DNA of 64,000 bases from Bettongia penicillata ogilbyi (GCA_023548195.1 JAJHZJ010000531.1:2962802-3026801), one strand, 5' to 3'. Positions 10,313-21,884 are shown, numbered from the stretch's first letter. Numbers and translations: made by a program. The notes: a model not told the origin generated them from the sequence alone.

Positions 10313-10606
10313 GCCAGTATGGTTGCACATATCTGTAGCCTCTGCTAGCTGAGAGGCTGAGGCTGGTGGATCCCTTGTGTTCAGGATCTCTAAGCTGCAA
10401 TGGGCTAAACTAGCTGGGTAATAGCACTAAGCCTGGCACCAGTATACGATTGGCTACGTCCCAGGAGCAGAGAGTTACAAGGCTGCGTAAGGAGGAACAA
10501 AGTGGCCCAGATCAGAAACAGAGGGAGTCAAAGCTCCCAGGATAATTAGTAGTGGGATCAGACCTGTGATTAACTTACTAGATTTCCAGCCTGGGAGAGA
10601 CAGGAA
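10313..10606 (+). pseudogene. 7SL (SRP RNA) retropseudogene
   Basis: 7SL RNA is the scaffold of the signal recognition particle. The copy is near full length: the Alu-domain start (gctagctgagaggctgaggc), the middle section (gcactaagcctggcaccagt), the S domain (aaggctgcgtaaggaggaac, ggcccagatcagaaacagag, tcaaagctcccagg, agtagtgggatcagacctgt) and the end (ttccagcctgggaga), followed by an A-rich tail at about 10610-10630. Many substitutions, including in conserved loops, argue for a dead retrocopy. The order and length match 7SL itself; a dimeric Alu or B1 SINE is excluded because the S domain is present. Confidence 0.88.
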
Positions 10607-10839
10607 GATTCAATATTAAAACAGAAAAAAATCTTGTCTTCTTGTTTTCCATCCTTTTTCTCATCTGTATTACATCTTACATTTATTACATTCCCTCTCA
10701 TCTTTATTTTTCTCATTTTTTCACATCTTTGTTACAATCTAAATATTAAGTTAGGAGATTGTAAGAAGATATGTCTTTCTTCCAAACCAATCTATCACCC
10801 ACAGTCCAGTACCATATTTCCAGCTGTCTCCTAAACTTT

Positions 10840-10980
10840 CCATTCAATCAGGTCAAAAACTGAAATCATCCCTAATCGTGAGTTCTTCCACTTGATTTCC
10901 CTATTTCTATTAATGGAACCACTATTTTCTTAATCACTTAAGTTTGAAATCTCAGTCACTTTATTTTTGAATATCTTTTA
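10840..10980 (+). repeat. L2 LINE internal fragment
   Basis: The sense phrases aaaactgaaatcatccctaa and ccctatttctattaatggaa, then a tttgaaatctcagtcacttt block, correspond to the L2 ORF just after the YADD region. It is colinear with the L2 fragment at 11780, so they may be one element split by later insertions. Confidence 0.6.
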
Positions 10981-11394
10981 TAGTATGAGCTTAATCATCA
11001 TCCATAAGAAAGAATATTTCAATATGGAAAGAACAAAAACAAAGATTATATATGGAACTGTGAAATTATATCATAAACAGCTTGTTTTTTTAAATGTGTA
11101 CTTAAAGTTTAAAAAGATAGAAACAAATTTCCCTGTCTGTATCCCCTTCTGAATTTCTTTCTGTTCCTTCTGGGTATCTTTTATTGTTATCTGATTTTTT
11201 TCCTTTCTGAAAATAGTCATGTTTTTTACAATTCTATCAATACTGTCATCACCCCGCCCCCCCAACAAAAGAAGCCTTCTCTTTTGACAAATAAGAATGC
11301 CAAACAAAAAAGCTCACATATTGGCCATCTCTGGACATGCATGCGTTATTCTGTATCTATAATTTATCACCTCCCTGACAAGAAGTTAGTAGTC

Positions 11395-11455
11395 AACGAA
11401 CATTTATTAATTACCTACTGTTTGCCAGGCACTATAGAGGGACACATACTTTATT
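11395..11455 (-). repeat. L2 3' end fragment
   Basis: Antisense L2 terminus, catttattaattacctactg followed by tttgccaggcactatagagg. Confidence 0.55.
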
Positions 11456-11589
11456 GTCATTCTCTTTGTATCAGGATTGCTCTGTATTGATCAAGAATTC
11501 TAAAGTCTTTCAAAATTGTCTTCGTTTATATGATTATGCTGAATGTATAAATTTTTCTACTGATTTTGCTCATTTTAATCTGCATAAGT

Positions 11590-11755
11590 TCATATAAATT
11601 GGTTCTCTGAATCTTCCATAACTGTCTCTTCTTATAGCCCATTACATTAATATACCAAAATTCATTCAGTCATTTCCAATTGATGGTCACCCACTTTCTT
11701 TGGTCCTGCAGATTGTTTTGTACATATGCATTATTTCTCCCTTAGCATCTTTTTT
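11590..11755 (-). repeat. L1 3' UTR relic (antisense)
   Basis: The plus strand has attcattcagtcatttccaa, then ttgatggtcacccactttct, the signature of antisense old L1 3' UTRs also seen at 5950-6470. Diverged. Confidence 0.45.
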
Positions 11756-11779
11756 TTACTCTCCTTCATTATCTCCTTC

Positions 11780-12535
11780 ATTCTGTTCAAGTTATTCTCC
11801 CTCTGCAATGATATTTTTCTATTGCCACTACCAGTACCCTAGTTGGTGAGGGTGTTACTCTTGACTATAATATTATAATAGCCTCTTAACTAGTCTCCAT
11901 GAATCCAGTGTATTTCCCCCCTTCAATTTACCTGACATACCTACTACCAGTTTAATTTTCCTAAAACATAGATCGGATCATGCCACTTCCCAGATGAAAA
12001 CCTTAAATGTTTCCTTGTGTCTACCAAAAAAAATCTCCTTAATTTGACATTCAATGACCTTCATAGTCTGACTCCAATCTCTCTTTTCAACCTAATCTTC
12101 CACTACTGATTTTCAGGAAACTTCTGATCCAGCCACTTTCACTAACTTGAAATTTTTGTTCCCCCAATGCAGTCCACATTTCAGGGGTTTTTCTAACTCA
12201 CGTTTGCTGTCCCAGCTTCACTGAAATATCCCTACATATCCCTACATCCCATCTAAATCCTACCCAACTCTTAAAATCTAGTTCAAGGGTGCAATGGAAA
12301 GAATGCTGGATCTAGAGTCAGAGGACTTTGATTTAAATCCTGGCTCTTCCACTTTTTTTAACCTAAGGCAAGTCTCTTAATCTGTTTCTTCATCTGCAAA
12401 AATAATGAAGTTAGACTAGATGACTTTTGAGGTCCCATTCAGATTCAGTGTCTTACCTGTTTCAATATCAATAAAAAAGAAGAAAGAAAGAAGAGCACCA
12501 TGTCTTGTCCATGAACGTACTCAATAAATATGACT
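11780..12535 (+). repeat. L2 LINE C-terminal ORF and 3' end, split by MIR
   Basis: Sense L2 sequence: aatagcctcttaactagtct, then gatcggatcatgccacttcc, caatgaccttcatagtctga and the terminus caccatgtcttgtcc with actcaataaatatgactg. A MIR element at 12292-12460 interrupts the 3' part, so the L2 is older. Confidence 0.75.
12292..12460 (+). repeat. MIR SINE
   Basis: Sense MIR: gaaagaatgctggatctaga, agtcagaggactttgattta, caagtctcttaatctgtttc and tagactagatgacttttgag. Inserted into the L2 relic around it. Confidence 0.8.
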
Positions 12536-12540
12536 GTTAG

Positions 12541-12770
12541 GTAGCTCAGTGAGATAGTGTAGTATACGCGGTGTCCTGAAGATCTGAGTTCAAAACCAAC
12601 CTCAGACATTTACTAGCTAGCTATGAAAATAGCTTGGGCAACCTCTGTCCATCTCTGCTTCCTCATCTATATTAATAACCCTTACTTCCCATGAGGATAA
12701 AATGAAATAACATGTTTAAAGTTCTTTACAAACTCTAAAATGCTATCTAAATACTAACTCTTATTATTTG
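12541..12770 (+). repeat. CORE-SINE (MAR/MIR type)
   Basis: A marsupial-type head (gtagctcagtgagatagtgt, gatctgagttcaaaaccaac) is followed by the conserved core (tcagacatttactagctagc) and a MIR-like tail (taaagttctttacaaactct, then tattatt). About 230 bp. Confidence 0.7.
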
Positions 12771-12774
12771 TCAA

Positions 12775-13610
12775 GTAAATGAGTAAATGAAATTAAATTA
12801 GCTATTGTATATATTGATTTCTGGCATGTCATTTTGTTCATAAATAAAAGAAAAACAACTTCCCCTTGGTGGTGTTTAACAAATAATATTAATGAATGAT
12901 ATTTTGTATATGTTTTTAAAGCCTCATTCCCTCAGAAACTTAACAGACATTTGTTTACACTCCAAGTGTGGGGGGATAGGGAGAGAAAGGGGGTAATACC
13001 CTCTACAAAATTGAAGTTATTAATACTTTTTGCTTAACATATAATGAATGAAACAGAGATACAAAGATTTTGAGTAACATCCACCATAAAACTTTAGAGC
13101 TAGCACCTCTCTTATGCTCAACAAATTCATTTAGTCCCTTCCCTTCCTTCAATTCTGTAGGACACAGCAATTAAAGAGAAAATTCAGAGAGGAAAAAACC
13201 TCTTCGATCCCTTCCAGTAAAAATAAGGCACTAATTCTTCCACATTTGTCCATCAATTAGTATGTCCCTCTTCAATCTGATAATAATACAAACTCAAGTT
13301 GGAAAACTAGTCTAATTAATTCTTAGCGCTGATGAACTTTGCCTTCCAGTAAAACTTTTTTAGGAAAAATGCCTGTCTGTTCAGCAGTCAGAATTCATTG
13401 TCCATTTGACCCATGTTCAGAGAATAATATATTGTCTCTTTCCTAGGATATAACTGTTTCTTATATTAAAGACATACATCTTTAAAGAAAAGCACTGAAT
13501 ATAGTGCTATACACCCAGTAAAAAATTAAGTAGAAAAGCAATGATACATTTATAGAGAAAGAGAAAACTTAATGGTAGAATCAATACAGGAGACCACAGG
13601 CAGGGCACAG
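12775..13610. other. Unassigned AT-rich DNA
   Basis: No repeat family, RNA gene or exon recognised. Confidence 0.35.
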
Positions 13611-13611
13611 A

Positions 13612-14085
13612 AATATAGAATCACAGAATAATAAATTGGAAGGGACCTTAGTGTCCAATTTAGTTGAATCCATACCTAGATAGGAATCTACGTTACTAAG
13701 TTATCCAACCTATGATGGAAGATCTCCAGAGAGAGGAAAGCCACTAGCCTCTAGGCTACCTTTCTGTTTTAGATAGTCCTAATTGTTGAGAATTTTCCCT
13801 TACATTAATTCTAATTGCCAGAAAGAACCATTTCGGTTCATTGTTCCTAGTTCTGCTCTCTGAGAACAAACAGTAGGTTAATTCTTTCCTATAAGACAGT
13901 CATTCAGATACTCAAAGATGTCTTCCTTTCTTCACACTAAACATTCTCAGTCTCTTTAACCAGTCTTGCCTAGCCTTCTCACCTTTCCAGTAACTTTCAA
14001 TCCCTTCTGGTTTATCTATATTCTTCCTAAAATGTGGTGGCCAAAACTAAACCCAATAATTTAGATGTGATGGAGCAGGGCATTA
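13612..14085 (-). repeat. CR1/L3 LINE 3' region
   Basis: The plus strand is the antisense of a CR1-clade 3' end: tatagaatcacagaataata, ggaagggaccttagtgtcca, tttcggttcattgttcctag, tcagatactcaaagatgtct and aaaatgtggtggccaaaact in the expected order. About 470 bp and strongly diverged. The CR1-type terminal repeat (attctatga in sense) lies at the left end. Confidence 0.75.
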
Positions 14086-14089
14086 TTTC

Positions 14090-15410
14090 AGGAAATTATC
14101 ATCTCTTGCTCTCTTAATATAGCCTATACTAGCCTTAGTTTTGTAGGCTACCATGTCATACCACTGAGTCCTACTAGGCTTTCAGTCGACTAAGCTATGC
14201 ATACTCTCCATACCCTCCCACACAAACAGAACACTTTTAGAAAAATTCAAGTGGGGAGATTTTCTCAGGGAACACAAAAGGCTGGTTTTTCTTCTGCCCC
14301 CACCTATTACCTCTCATCTCTTCCAAGAAACCAACGACATAACTGCCTGGCTTCAGAGGGCTGCTCTGAATTGTACATATTGACTATTTATCAGTGTTCT
14401 TGGAAAATGAAAAAATGCTTCCGAAATGCTAGGAATTATTGTTATAGTCTACATGAACTGTTTTTAGACTATCTTCATTTAGACTATTTAGACACCTTAT
14501 GCATTCTTTAGTCAAAGCCTTGAATCAGGGAGCCAGGAAATAGAACAGGTTAGGCAAACTCCAGACAGAGAACTAAAGCGTTACGGTTGTTCTCCTACAT
14601 GGCCAGAGTCTATCCAAAGAGACTTTGGGATGTGGCATATGGGCAGTACATCTATATTCACTGATTATTTTCTCAAGGAGAATATGGCTATATCCTCTTC
14701 TGCCCAACGAAAACTTAAAGCACCTCTCTCCCCACTGCCCCAGCCTAGCACATGATAGAGTCCAAACACTAAATCCAGCTCAGTTTATTTGTGTCAACTG
14801 GGAGTTGTTGCATTACATCCTGCAGTAGCCACACAGGAGTGTTTCCAAATACCACAGTGGCAGCACTCTACGGGTGTGCTTGGCATGAGCCAGAGGTGAT
14901 GAAGAAAGGTGAAGAAAAGTCAAAACTCTGACACTTCCCCTGGCCTCCCAGCTGTCACTCTGCTAAACATATTATTACCTCAGCCTCATTGGTACTCTGG
15001 GCTGTGGTTAACCAAATGCCTGTCGTCAGCTGAGAATAGAAGAGAGCTAAAACCCTTGGCTCTGATTTATCATGGTACTGTTTGGATTTATTGTGTCCTT
15101 TTGTTTGCACAATAGATAAATTCCTGAAAAGTTGTTTTCAATTACTTTTTTAATTTTTATTTCTGGTAATGCAGAGCTTTAAACATAGTGGGCAAATCAG
15201 GTAATTAAAGGAAATGTGTGATGAATCTGTCCCTCCACCCAGAAATGAAATTCTTTTGTCATGGAATAATGTTCACCTCCTAATTCAAGATCTTAAATGT
15301 CAAGCATTAGGGTATACCTATATCTGAAAGGTTTTCCTTATCATTTGGTTTACCGTCCCTCATATCACTTAGACTTGGGCAGGCAGCATCGTTTAAGGGA
15401 AACAAACTCA
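14090..15410. other. Unassigned, mostly unique DNA
   Basis: Several open frames of 60-104 codons occur, with no recognisable domain, no codon-bias clue and no flanking splice pattern that I could defend. I see no repeat family. Confidence 0.35.
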
Positions 15411-15419
15411 GAGGGTCAT

Positions 15420-15700
15420 AATAATAGCAAATAATAATAGATAACATTCACATACCTCTTTAAGGTTTGCAAAGCACTTTACATATATTATCTCATAACT
15501 TACAGCAAATTGTTATCCCGATTTTACAGAGTAGGAAACTGAAGCTAAGAGAGGTTAAGTGACATATCCAGAGTCCTACAGCTTAAGAGTAGGGATTGGT
15601 TTTTGTCTTTCTTTGTATCCCCAGTGACAGGCACATAGTAGGTGCTTAATAAATGCTTATTTATTGATCAACTGAAATGTTGAACTCAGATCTTCCTGAG
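15420..15700 (-). repeat. MIR SINE carrying an inserted L2 3' tail
   Basis: Antisense MIR (tttaaggtttgcaaagcact, ttacagagtaggaaactgaa, gaggttaagtgacatatcca) resumes at 15680 (ttgaactcagatcttcctga). In between, 15600-15672 is a sense L2-type end (gcacatagtaggtgcttaat, aaatgcttatttattgatca). The nesting implies the L2-type end is later than the MIR. Confidence 0.7.
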
Positions 15701-15701
15701 T

Positions 15702-16388
15702 TCTCATACAATGACAAATTAAAGGAACTTGGAATGTTTAATCTGGAGAAGACTCAGGCAGGGAGAGGAGGGGATATGATAACTGTCTTCTAGTATTTGA
15801 AGGGATGTAGGGGATTAAATTTACTTTGTTTGTCCTCAGAGGACAATCTCAAGAGTGGAATGGAAGTTATAAAGAAACCGATTAAGATTTGCTGTCAGGG
15901 GAAAAAAATTCTTAATAATTGTTTTCATTCAGTCACATCTGATTCTTTGCGACCTTATTTGGGGTTTCTTGGCAAAGATAATGAACTGATTTGCTATTTC
16001 CTTCTCTAGTTCATTTTACAGATAGGAAACTGAGGCAAATAGGGTTAAGTAACTTGCCCAGGGTCACATAGCTAGTAAGTATCTGAGGTCAGACTTGAAC
16101 TCAGGTCTTCGTGACTCTAGGCCCAGCACTCTATTCACCATGCCATGCAGCTGCCCCTTCCTAATAATAAGAGTTGTCCAAAAGTGGAATAAGCTATCTC
16201 AAAAGGTCATGAGTCCCCCCTCCTTGATGATGTTCAAGTAGAGATTGGATGCCCATGTGCAAGGCATATTATAGTGAGGATTCCTTGTGTGCGTGGGATA
16301 CACTACATGATTACTGAGACGCTTTCCAGCTCTCAAATTCTGCAATTTCTGACTCCAAGTCTAAAGCTCTTTCTGTTACATAAAACTG
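15702..16388 (+). repeat. CR1/L3 LINE relic interrupted by a SINE
   Basis: Sense CR1/L3 sequence runs 15702-15920 (tttaatctggagaagactca, gatatgataactgtcttcta, agtatttgaagggatgtagg) and continues 16166-16388 (gagttgtccaaaagtggaat, then gatgatgttcaagtagagat and ctttccagctctcaaattct). The pieces are colinear on either side of a minus-strand SINE at 15921-16160, flanked by similar cttaataatt/cctaataata sequence that may be its target duplication. Confidence 0.75.
15921..16160 (-). repeat. CORE-SINE with RTE-type tail
   Basis: Minus-strand copy: RTE-like tail (attcagtcacatctgattct, tttggggtttcttggcaaag), core (acttgcccagggtcacatag, ctagtaagtatctgaggtca) and head (actctattcaccatgccatg). About 240 bp, inserted in the CR1/L3 relic. 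Confidence 0.85.
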
Positions 16389-16389
16389 T

Positions 16390-17330
16390 CTCCCATGTAT
16401 GCAAGCAGGGTGCGGACTAGATATTATGTCCCTTTGGGTTCATCTCCTTGTCCCAGTCAACACTATAATTCCAGTAAAACATAGTGACTCTCCCATGAAA
16501 GGATGATTACTAATAACTTAGCCAGGAAAGAGACACACCCAGTATAATTAACCTATTAACAAAACAGGCAATAGTAGGGATAGGGTCCTCCTCAGCTATT
16601 GCTCTTAGTTTTCGCTAAACCATCAACTTATTCTTTCCTTCCCCTTTGGGTTACTTCAGGTCTTTGCTCCAAGGAAACATGGCTCTTTCAATTGTCTCCC
16701 ACCCCACCCCCGTGAGGGAATTTTTTTTTTATTGCTAAGTTTCTACCTGCTGCAACAGCTCCAGGAAAATGTTGCTTCCTAAGGCATCGGTGTGGCCTAG
16801 CTACAAGCTTTTTAAAAGTGCACAGGTGTGCTACAAATGGGGCTAATGAGCAATGCATTCTTTCCTTATAAATCCTTCAGCTGAAAGCCTACCGAGCCAG
16901 CTTGGCAATAGGCACATGGACAAGGATGGAAGACTGCCTACCTTTGGGATTCTTCACTTCCTGGAAAATGTGGCTCTAGAAACAAAGCTTGGCAGTCCTG
17001 GGCTCAGAACAGCAGCAATAAAAGGTGGTGAAAGGTGCTGCTGGCAAGAATTACTGACTAGGCTCCTTGGTGATCGCCATCACTGCTTGTTACTCTCTCC
17101 ACCCTCGACCCCAAGAGAAGAGGAAGAATATGGAGGTTTGGGCTGTCTTCTTTCTCACCTCAGGGATTTGCTCTCAAAACAAATGATTAAGTCTTGATTA
17201 AAGAAAGAGAAAATCAAGGAGTAAACTAATCAATGAATATAAACCATTCATTCAAACAAGCGGTTCATTGCCAAGTGAGAATTATTTGGGGAGTGGGGAA
17301 GGGGAGGGGAGGAGAATCACCAGGAAATGA
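16390..17330. other. Unassigned, mostly unique DNA
   Basis: No repeat family recognised. A 114-codon plus-strand open frame (16853-17197) has no recognisable domain. The 16740-17100 portion is more GC-rich than its surroundings and repeat-free, so it could hold a conserved non-coding element. Confidence 0.35.
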
Positions 17331-17334
17331 TCTA

Positions 17335-17482
17335 CTAAGGTGACTCTGCTTCTAGCCAGCTATGTGACCTTGGGCAAGTCACTTAATTTCTGTGGACTTC
17401 AGTTTCCTCCTCTGTAAATGAAGGGGGTTGTATTAGACCTCTGAGATCGCTTCTAACTCTAAATCTACAATCCTATCAAAGT
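17335..17482 (+). repeat. MIR SINE
   Basis: Sense MIR core and 3' part: ccagctatgtgaccttgggc, aagtcacttaatttctgtgg, gtttcctcctctgtaaatga. Confidence 0.85.
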
Positions 17483-17484
17483 CT

Positions 17485-18510
17485 AGAGAAGCTCAATTTG
17501 CATTGATGAAAGGACCATGGAGACATTCAAATTCACAGCTCCTTTAATTATTGAAATATTCAAATAAGAAAAGTGAAGTGAAGTTGATGATGTCCCTGAC
17601 TAGAGTCCTACTTCCATCTGGAAAGCAAGCTTCTGCACCATAGAAGGCAATTTTCCCATTCCCAGTTGCGCAACTCACCAGCTTGTGTGTATAACATAAA
17701 GGACTCGGGTCCCAGCACTGGCTACTTCAAGCCTTGATATATTAGGGCTCTTTGTATAAGACAACAAAAGTGATACATGCTTCTTCTTTTTCATAATACC
17801 TATGAGACAGCATGAATCACTTACCAGAGCTTGCTTGCAAGAGATAAACTTTGGCAGCAATAAATTGTCAAGATTTCAACTATTTAAAGAGACTTCTTGC
17901 TTCCCTGGTTGTCCCCTGGTCCCAACATTTCTAATATTCCTTGTGCCTTGAGTCCAAAGCAACACAGTCCCCTGAAGGAATCTTAAAATAACAATGCAAG
18001 GACAGTTTCTAACACACAAACACAAGTCACTAACTCCATATCCCACTGACTAAAGCACTAAATATTTTTTTCCAGGATTAACAAGGAGTGGGAGTGGTAC
18101 CTGCATATACTTTTGGTGCCAAATCAGACTTCCTGCAAAAAAAAACAAAAAAAGCATAAAAAACACACACACATACTTCTGCCCACCCAATCCTGATTAC
18201 TCACAAAGTGAAAAAGACCAATAACTCTACAACTTGTTTCATTTTCAGGATTCATTTTTGCTCTCTAGCTCCATCTTCTGGGACTCCCTCAAAACCTTGA
18301 TGTTTTGGTCACACACTGCCCATTCAAAGAAAAAAAAACAATGTTCTTGCTTTTTCCTTAAAGGTTTTAAAAGCTTAGTCTGCTCCTATTAGTTGGAAAG
18401 AAGAGTCAATATGAGGAAGTTGTGTTTACTCTTTAGAATAACGTCAAAGACAGATATGGACAATTACAGCATCTTAGAGCTGAAGAGATCTCAAGCAATA
18501 TAACTCCCAG
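17485..18510. other. Unassigned DNA
   Basis: No repeat family or exon recognised apart from short A-rich runs near 18138-18160. Confidence 0.35.
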
Positions 18511-18514
18511 GATT

Positions 18515-18725
18515 GATTGTGAATCCCTTTACCTAGCTAATCCTCAGTTTCCTTATTTTTAAGATGGGGGTGAAAATATCTGCACTATCTACCTTACAGG
18601 GTTGTCGTCAGGAAAACCCTTAAGTAGAGCCAGCAGAATTATACCCATTTTACAGAAAGATAAAGTGAGGCCTAGAAAGACAAAGTGATTCATTCTAGAT
18701 GACAGCTAGTTTCAAAGCACTCATA
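18515..18725. repeat. Two opposed MIR fragments
   Basis: A plus-strand MIR piece (ctcagtttccttatttttaa, ccttacagggttgtcgtcag) lies next to a minus-strand piece (acccattttacagaaagata, gatgacagctagtt) starting near 18630. Both are short and diverged. Confidence 0.6.
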
Positions 18726-18859
18726 GAGTAGAGTGCTTTTTCTATGACAGAAGGGGAGTAGACATAGATGACAGAGGGACAGTGATCCATTATTATAAAC
18801 TTACAGGGCTTAGTGGAGCTTTGAGGGTTCAAATCCATGTCCTGAATTCAACAGAGGTA

Positions 18860-19020
18860 GTCTATTTGGAAAGAATGTTGGAATTAGGGGACATGGGTTC
18901 TAGTCCTGACTGCTGGTAACTTGCTTCATGATCTTGGGTAATTATAGAAATCTTTCTTATCATCTATAAAATCAGAGCATGGATCTCTACTGTCCCTGAT
19001 GAGTCTGATATTCTATTTAA
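18860..19020 (+). repeat. MIR SINE
   Basis: Sense MIR phrases: aagaatgttggaattagggg, catgggttctagtcctgact, tgatcttgggtaattataga, gatgagtctgatattctatt. Confidence 0.65.
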
Positions 19021-19343
19021 GCTCCAAAGTATTTATATCATCTCTGACAAAAATTTTTACCATACTTTAAAGACTTTCGGGGGAAAAGATACCACAACTT
19101 CTCTCAGTAATCCATTCCAGTTTTTAAAATTTTCACTGTGACTTTTTCTTTTATGTCTCATTAAAATCTCTGAAGCTTAGTTCCATTTCATCACATTTTT
19201 GAAGTAGTGGATAATATTCACCATCTCTCTGTAAAATTTCTAAATGTATTTGAAAACTCTGTTAGCCTTTGAAAGCACAGAAAACAGCAGGTCATTGATA
19301 ATGTTATCTAGCAGTCGGATTTCTGATAACCTTTTCTGTGTGC

Positions 19344-19388
19344 AAAAAAAAAAAAGAAAGAAAGAAAAAGGAAAGAAAAAAAGAAAAT
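19344..19388. repeat. A-rich (AAAG) tract
   Basis: Poly(A) followed by aaagaaag/ggaaag units, probably an ancient retroposon tail or simple repeat. Confidence 0.6.
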
Positions 19389-19639
19389 TATGGAGTATAA
19401 AAATTAGTAATAGAAATAATTGTAAGAATATTGGTTCAAGTATACTTTTAAATTAATACAGTTCATAATAAAAATATTCTTTAAAATTTCATTTCTGTTA
19501 ACATTTTGGGACATTGAATTTCCTTCTGCTTTCCTTTCTTTTTTTTCTTGCTTATAAGTAATGAATTCTTGGGCTTTTACAGAAAATGTAAAGAGATGCA
19601 TGGTCTTAAAAATTAAAGTTCTGATTTTGCTGAGAAATA

Positions 19640-19738
19640 TATATGTGTATATACACACGTATGTGTGGATACATATACACACATACACACACATTTATAT
19701 GTGTGTGTATTATATATATACATATATATATATATATA
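19640..19738. repeat. TATG/CACA/TA microsatellite
   Basis: Mixed alternating purine-pyrimidine repeat ending in a TA run. The open frames over it on both strands are artefacts. Confidence 0.85.
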
Positions 19739-19787
19739 CCACTTTGCAGAAAAAAGCTTTCATATCTCTAAGTAATAGAAGGAAGAG

Positions 19788-20040
19788 AAGGCAACTAGGT
19801 GGAGCAGTGGATAGAGTGTCAGGCTTAGAGTTAGCAAGAGTTCAAATCTGGCCTCAGACACATAATAGCTGTGTGATCCTGGGCAAGTCATTTAACCCTG
19901 TTGGCCTTAGTTTCCTCATCTATAAAATTACCTGGAGAAAGAAATGGCAAACCACTCCAGCATGTTTGCCAAGAAAACCCCAAATGGAGTCACGAAGAGT
20001 TGGACATCAATGAAAAATGACTGAATAACAACTGAAGAAA
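19788..20040 (+). repeat. Full-length CORE-SINE with RTE-type tail
   Basis: A well-preserved copy: head (ggcaactaggtggagcagtg, gatagagtgtcaggcttaga), core (gtgtgatcctgggcaagtca, tttcctcatctataaaatta) and a tail matching the RTE/BovB 3' end (gaaatggcaaaccactccag, ggagtcacgaagagttggac), then an A-rich end. About 250 bp. The tail segment at 19984-20005 also matches the RTE LINE at 43797-43818 on the opposite strand. Non-coding and Pol III-type by family. Confidence 0.9.
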
Positions 20041-20205
20041 AATAATAAAAATAGAAGTCATTTTCAGCTTCATTTTCTTGACTACCTTGAATTATCATTT
20101 TTATGATAAAAAGTATATTGCTGAATTTGACAATATTAAATTTATATATAGATATAGTTGGATGACAGACAGAGAGATAGATACACACATAGATACATAG
20201 ATATA

Positions 20206-20207
<2 letters not shown>

Positions 20208-20262
<55 letters not shown>
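20208..20262. repeat. (AT)27 microsatellite
   Basis: An uninterrupted AT dinucleotide run of about 55 bp, self-complementary and able to form cruciforms. Preceded by a short GATA/GACA region. Confidence 0.95.
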
Positions 20263-20264
<2 letters not shown>

Positions 20265-20265
<1 letters not shown>

Positions 20266-21170
20266 AAGCAGTCATTGCAGTAACTAGTGCCCACAACATT
20301 AAGGAATATATTAGCAGTTTGGTCTAAATAAAATTATCATCATCATCATCTCTGGAAATAATCATTGCCATCACTGTTGAATGTTTCAGATGAGTTAAAC
20401 AAGCATATTACATGGTTCCTTTTCTGCCTCTCCACCCTAGGGTTCAGCAACTAGCCCTTTTCCTTCCTGGGTATGAGATGTTGCCATCCATCTTCTGCCT
20501 GCTCTTTGGCCACCACTGCCCTCATTATGCTACTATAATCCTCTCCACTCCTCATTCCCACTATACCACAACCTATCCATTTCCTTTAGCTTTGATAGGG
20601 TAAGATATCTATAACTCTATCTTATCCATTCCCAACATTTGATTAGTAGGGAAAGAGTTAAGAGTGAGTTCTGAGTGTCTCCAACACTCCCACACTTGAA
20701 CACATGCCATTACTCTGGCCCCAACCCCTCCTACTATCTCTACTATCTACTATCTCTAACATAACAACCCTGAAATGTACTATTACTTTCTCTAGGAGCT
20801 CCTTTAGCTCATTGGAATGGTTGGCAATAAAATCAATTAAGGCTGCATGCATATTTAGAGGTCCAGGCATAAGCTTACTTTTTCTTTGCAAGGAAAACAA
20901 ACTAATTCATACTGGCATTTTGAAAAACATTGGCACACTTAATAGATGAGAACCTCAGAAAGTGATCTATCAGTCACTGTCTCAAACAGAGGCATCCCCA
21001 CAGCAAGAATCTTTTCACCAATAAATTTCTGAAAGTATAGGATGAGCTTCAGGATAAAATTAGAGAAGAAACTGAGTCAGTAAAAATGATATACATTGAA
21101 GTGGCTGGACTGGACATTGATACCATTTCCCCTCTGTTTTCTACTGCATAACTTAGTCTGCTGGACACCA
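20265..21170. other. Unassigned DNA with short local repeats
   Basis: No repeat family recognised. A tactatct-type pyrimidine mini-repeat lies at 20730-20760. Confidence 0.35.
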
Positions 21171-21177
21171 AATAATA

Positions 21178-21228
<51 letters not shown>

Positions 21229-21237
21229 ACACACATA
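21178..21237. repeat. (CA)n microsatellite
   Basis: About 22 uninterrupted CA units followed by an interrupted extension. Confidence 0.95.
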
Positions 21238-21587
21238 CCCCATTCCTGATTAACACCAGTCGTGGGTCTAGAGGTTACTACTCCATAGGCTAAGTCTACG
21301 TGACCAGAAAATGCCATATAACCAGTCCTCAAGCTTATAGTAGGTTACATTCCTGAAGAAGGTATTGTGTAACAAAACAATGTAAGCCTAACCTGACTGA
21401 TCCATACGATCAATATTATTTAGTACAGGATCCATATCTTTGATCTCATGCTCATCTTTTTATAGACATAGCCATAAACACCATCATTAATCGACTACCA
21501 ATTATAAATCTCTCTGCTTATATAATAAATTTTTATGTAGGGCATATTGAATCAATTACAGAGAGGTACCATGATGTAGTGGGATAA

Positions 21588-21862
21588 TGATGGTGGCTCA
21601 CATTTCTATAGCACTTTAAGGCTGATACCCACAGCACCTTTCCTATGAGGTAATTAACACGTATTATCATCATCATTATTATCATTGTACCCCTATTGTA
21701 CCCATTTTCACATATGAAGAAATATGTACTAGAGTATTACTTTGGGTAACATAACGTCTATTTTACATATAAGAAAACTGAGACTTCACAAGGCTAACTG
21801 GCTTACCCAGGCTCCTATGGCTAGGTATGGGAGTCAGTATTGATTCTAATCTCACACTCTAA
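21588..21862 (-). repeat. MIR SINE
   Basis: Antisense MIR: acatttctatagcactttaa, gtacccattttcacatatga, aagaaaactgagacttcaca, tggcttacccaggctcctat. A second copy follows in opposite orientation. Confidence 0.8.
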
Positions 21863-21884
21863 TCCACCTTACCGTTGTCCTGGG

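Noticed and set aside
10313..10606. Alu-like SINE
   Set aside because: The S-domain sequence and monomeric layout identify 7SL RNA itself.
16853..17197. 114-codon frame
   Set aside because: No domain, no paralogue in the window, ordinary length for chance in this GC-richer stretch.
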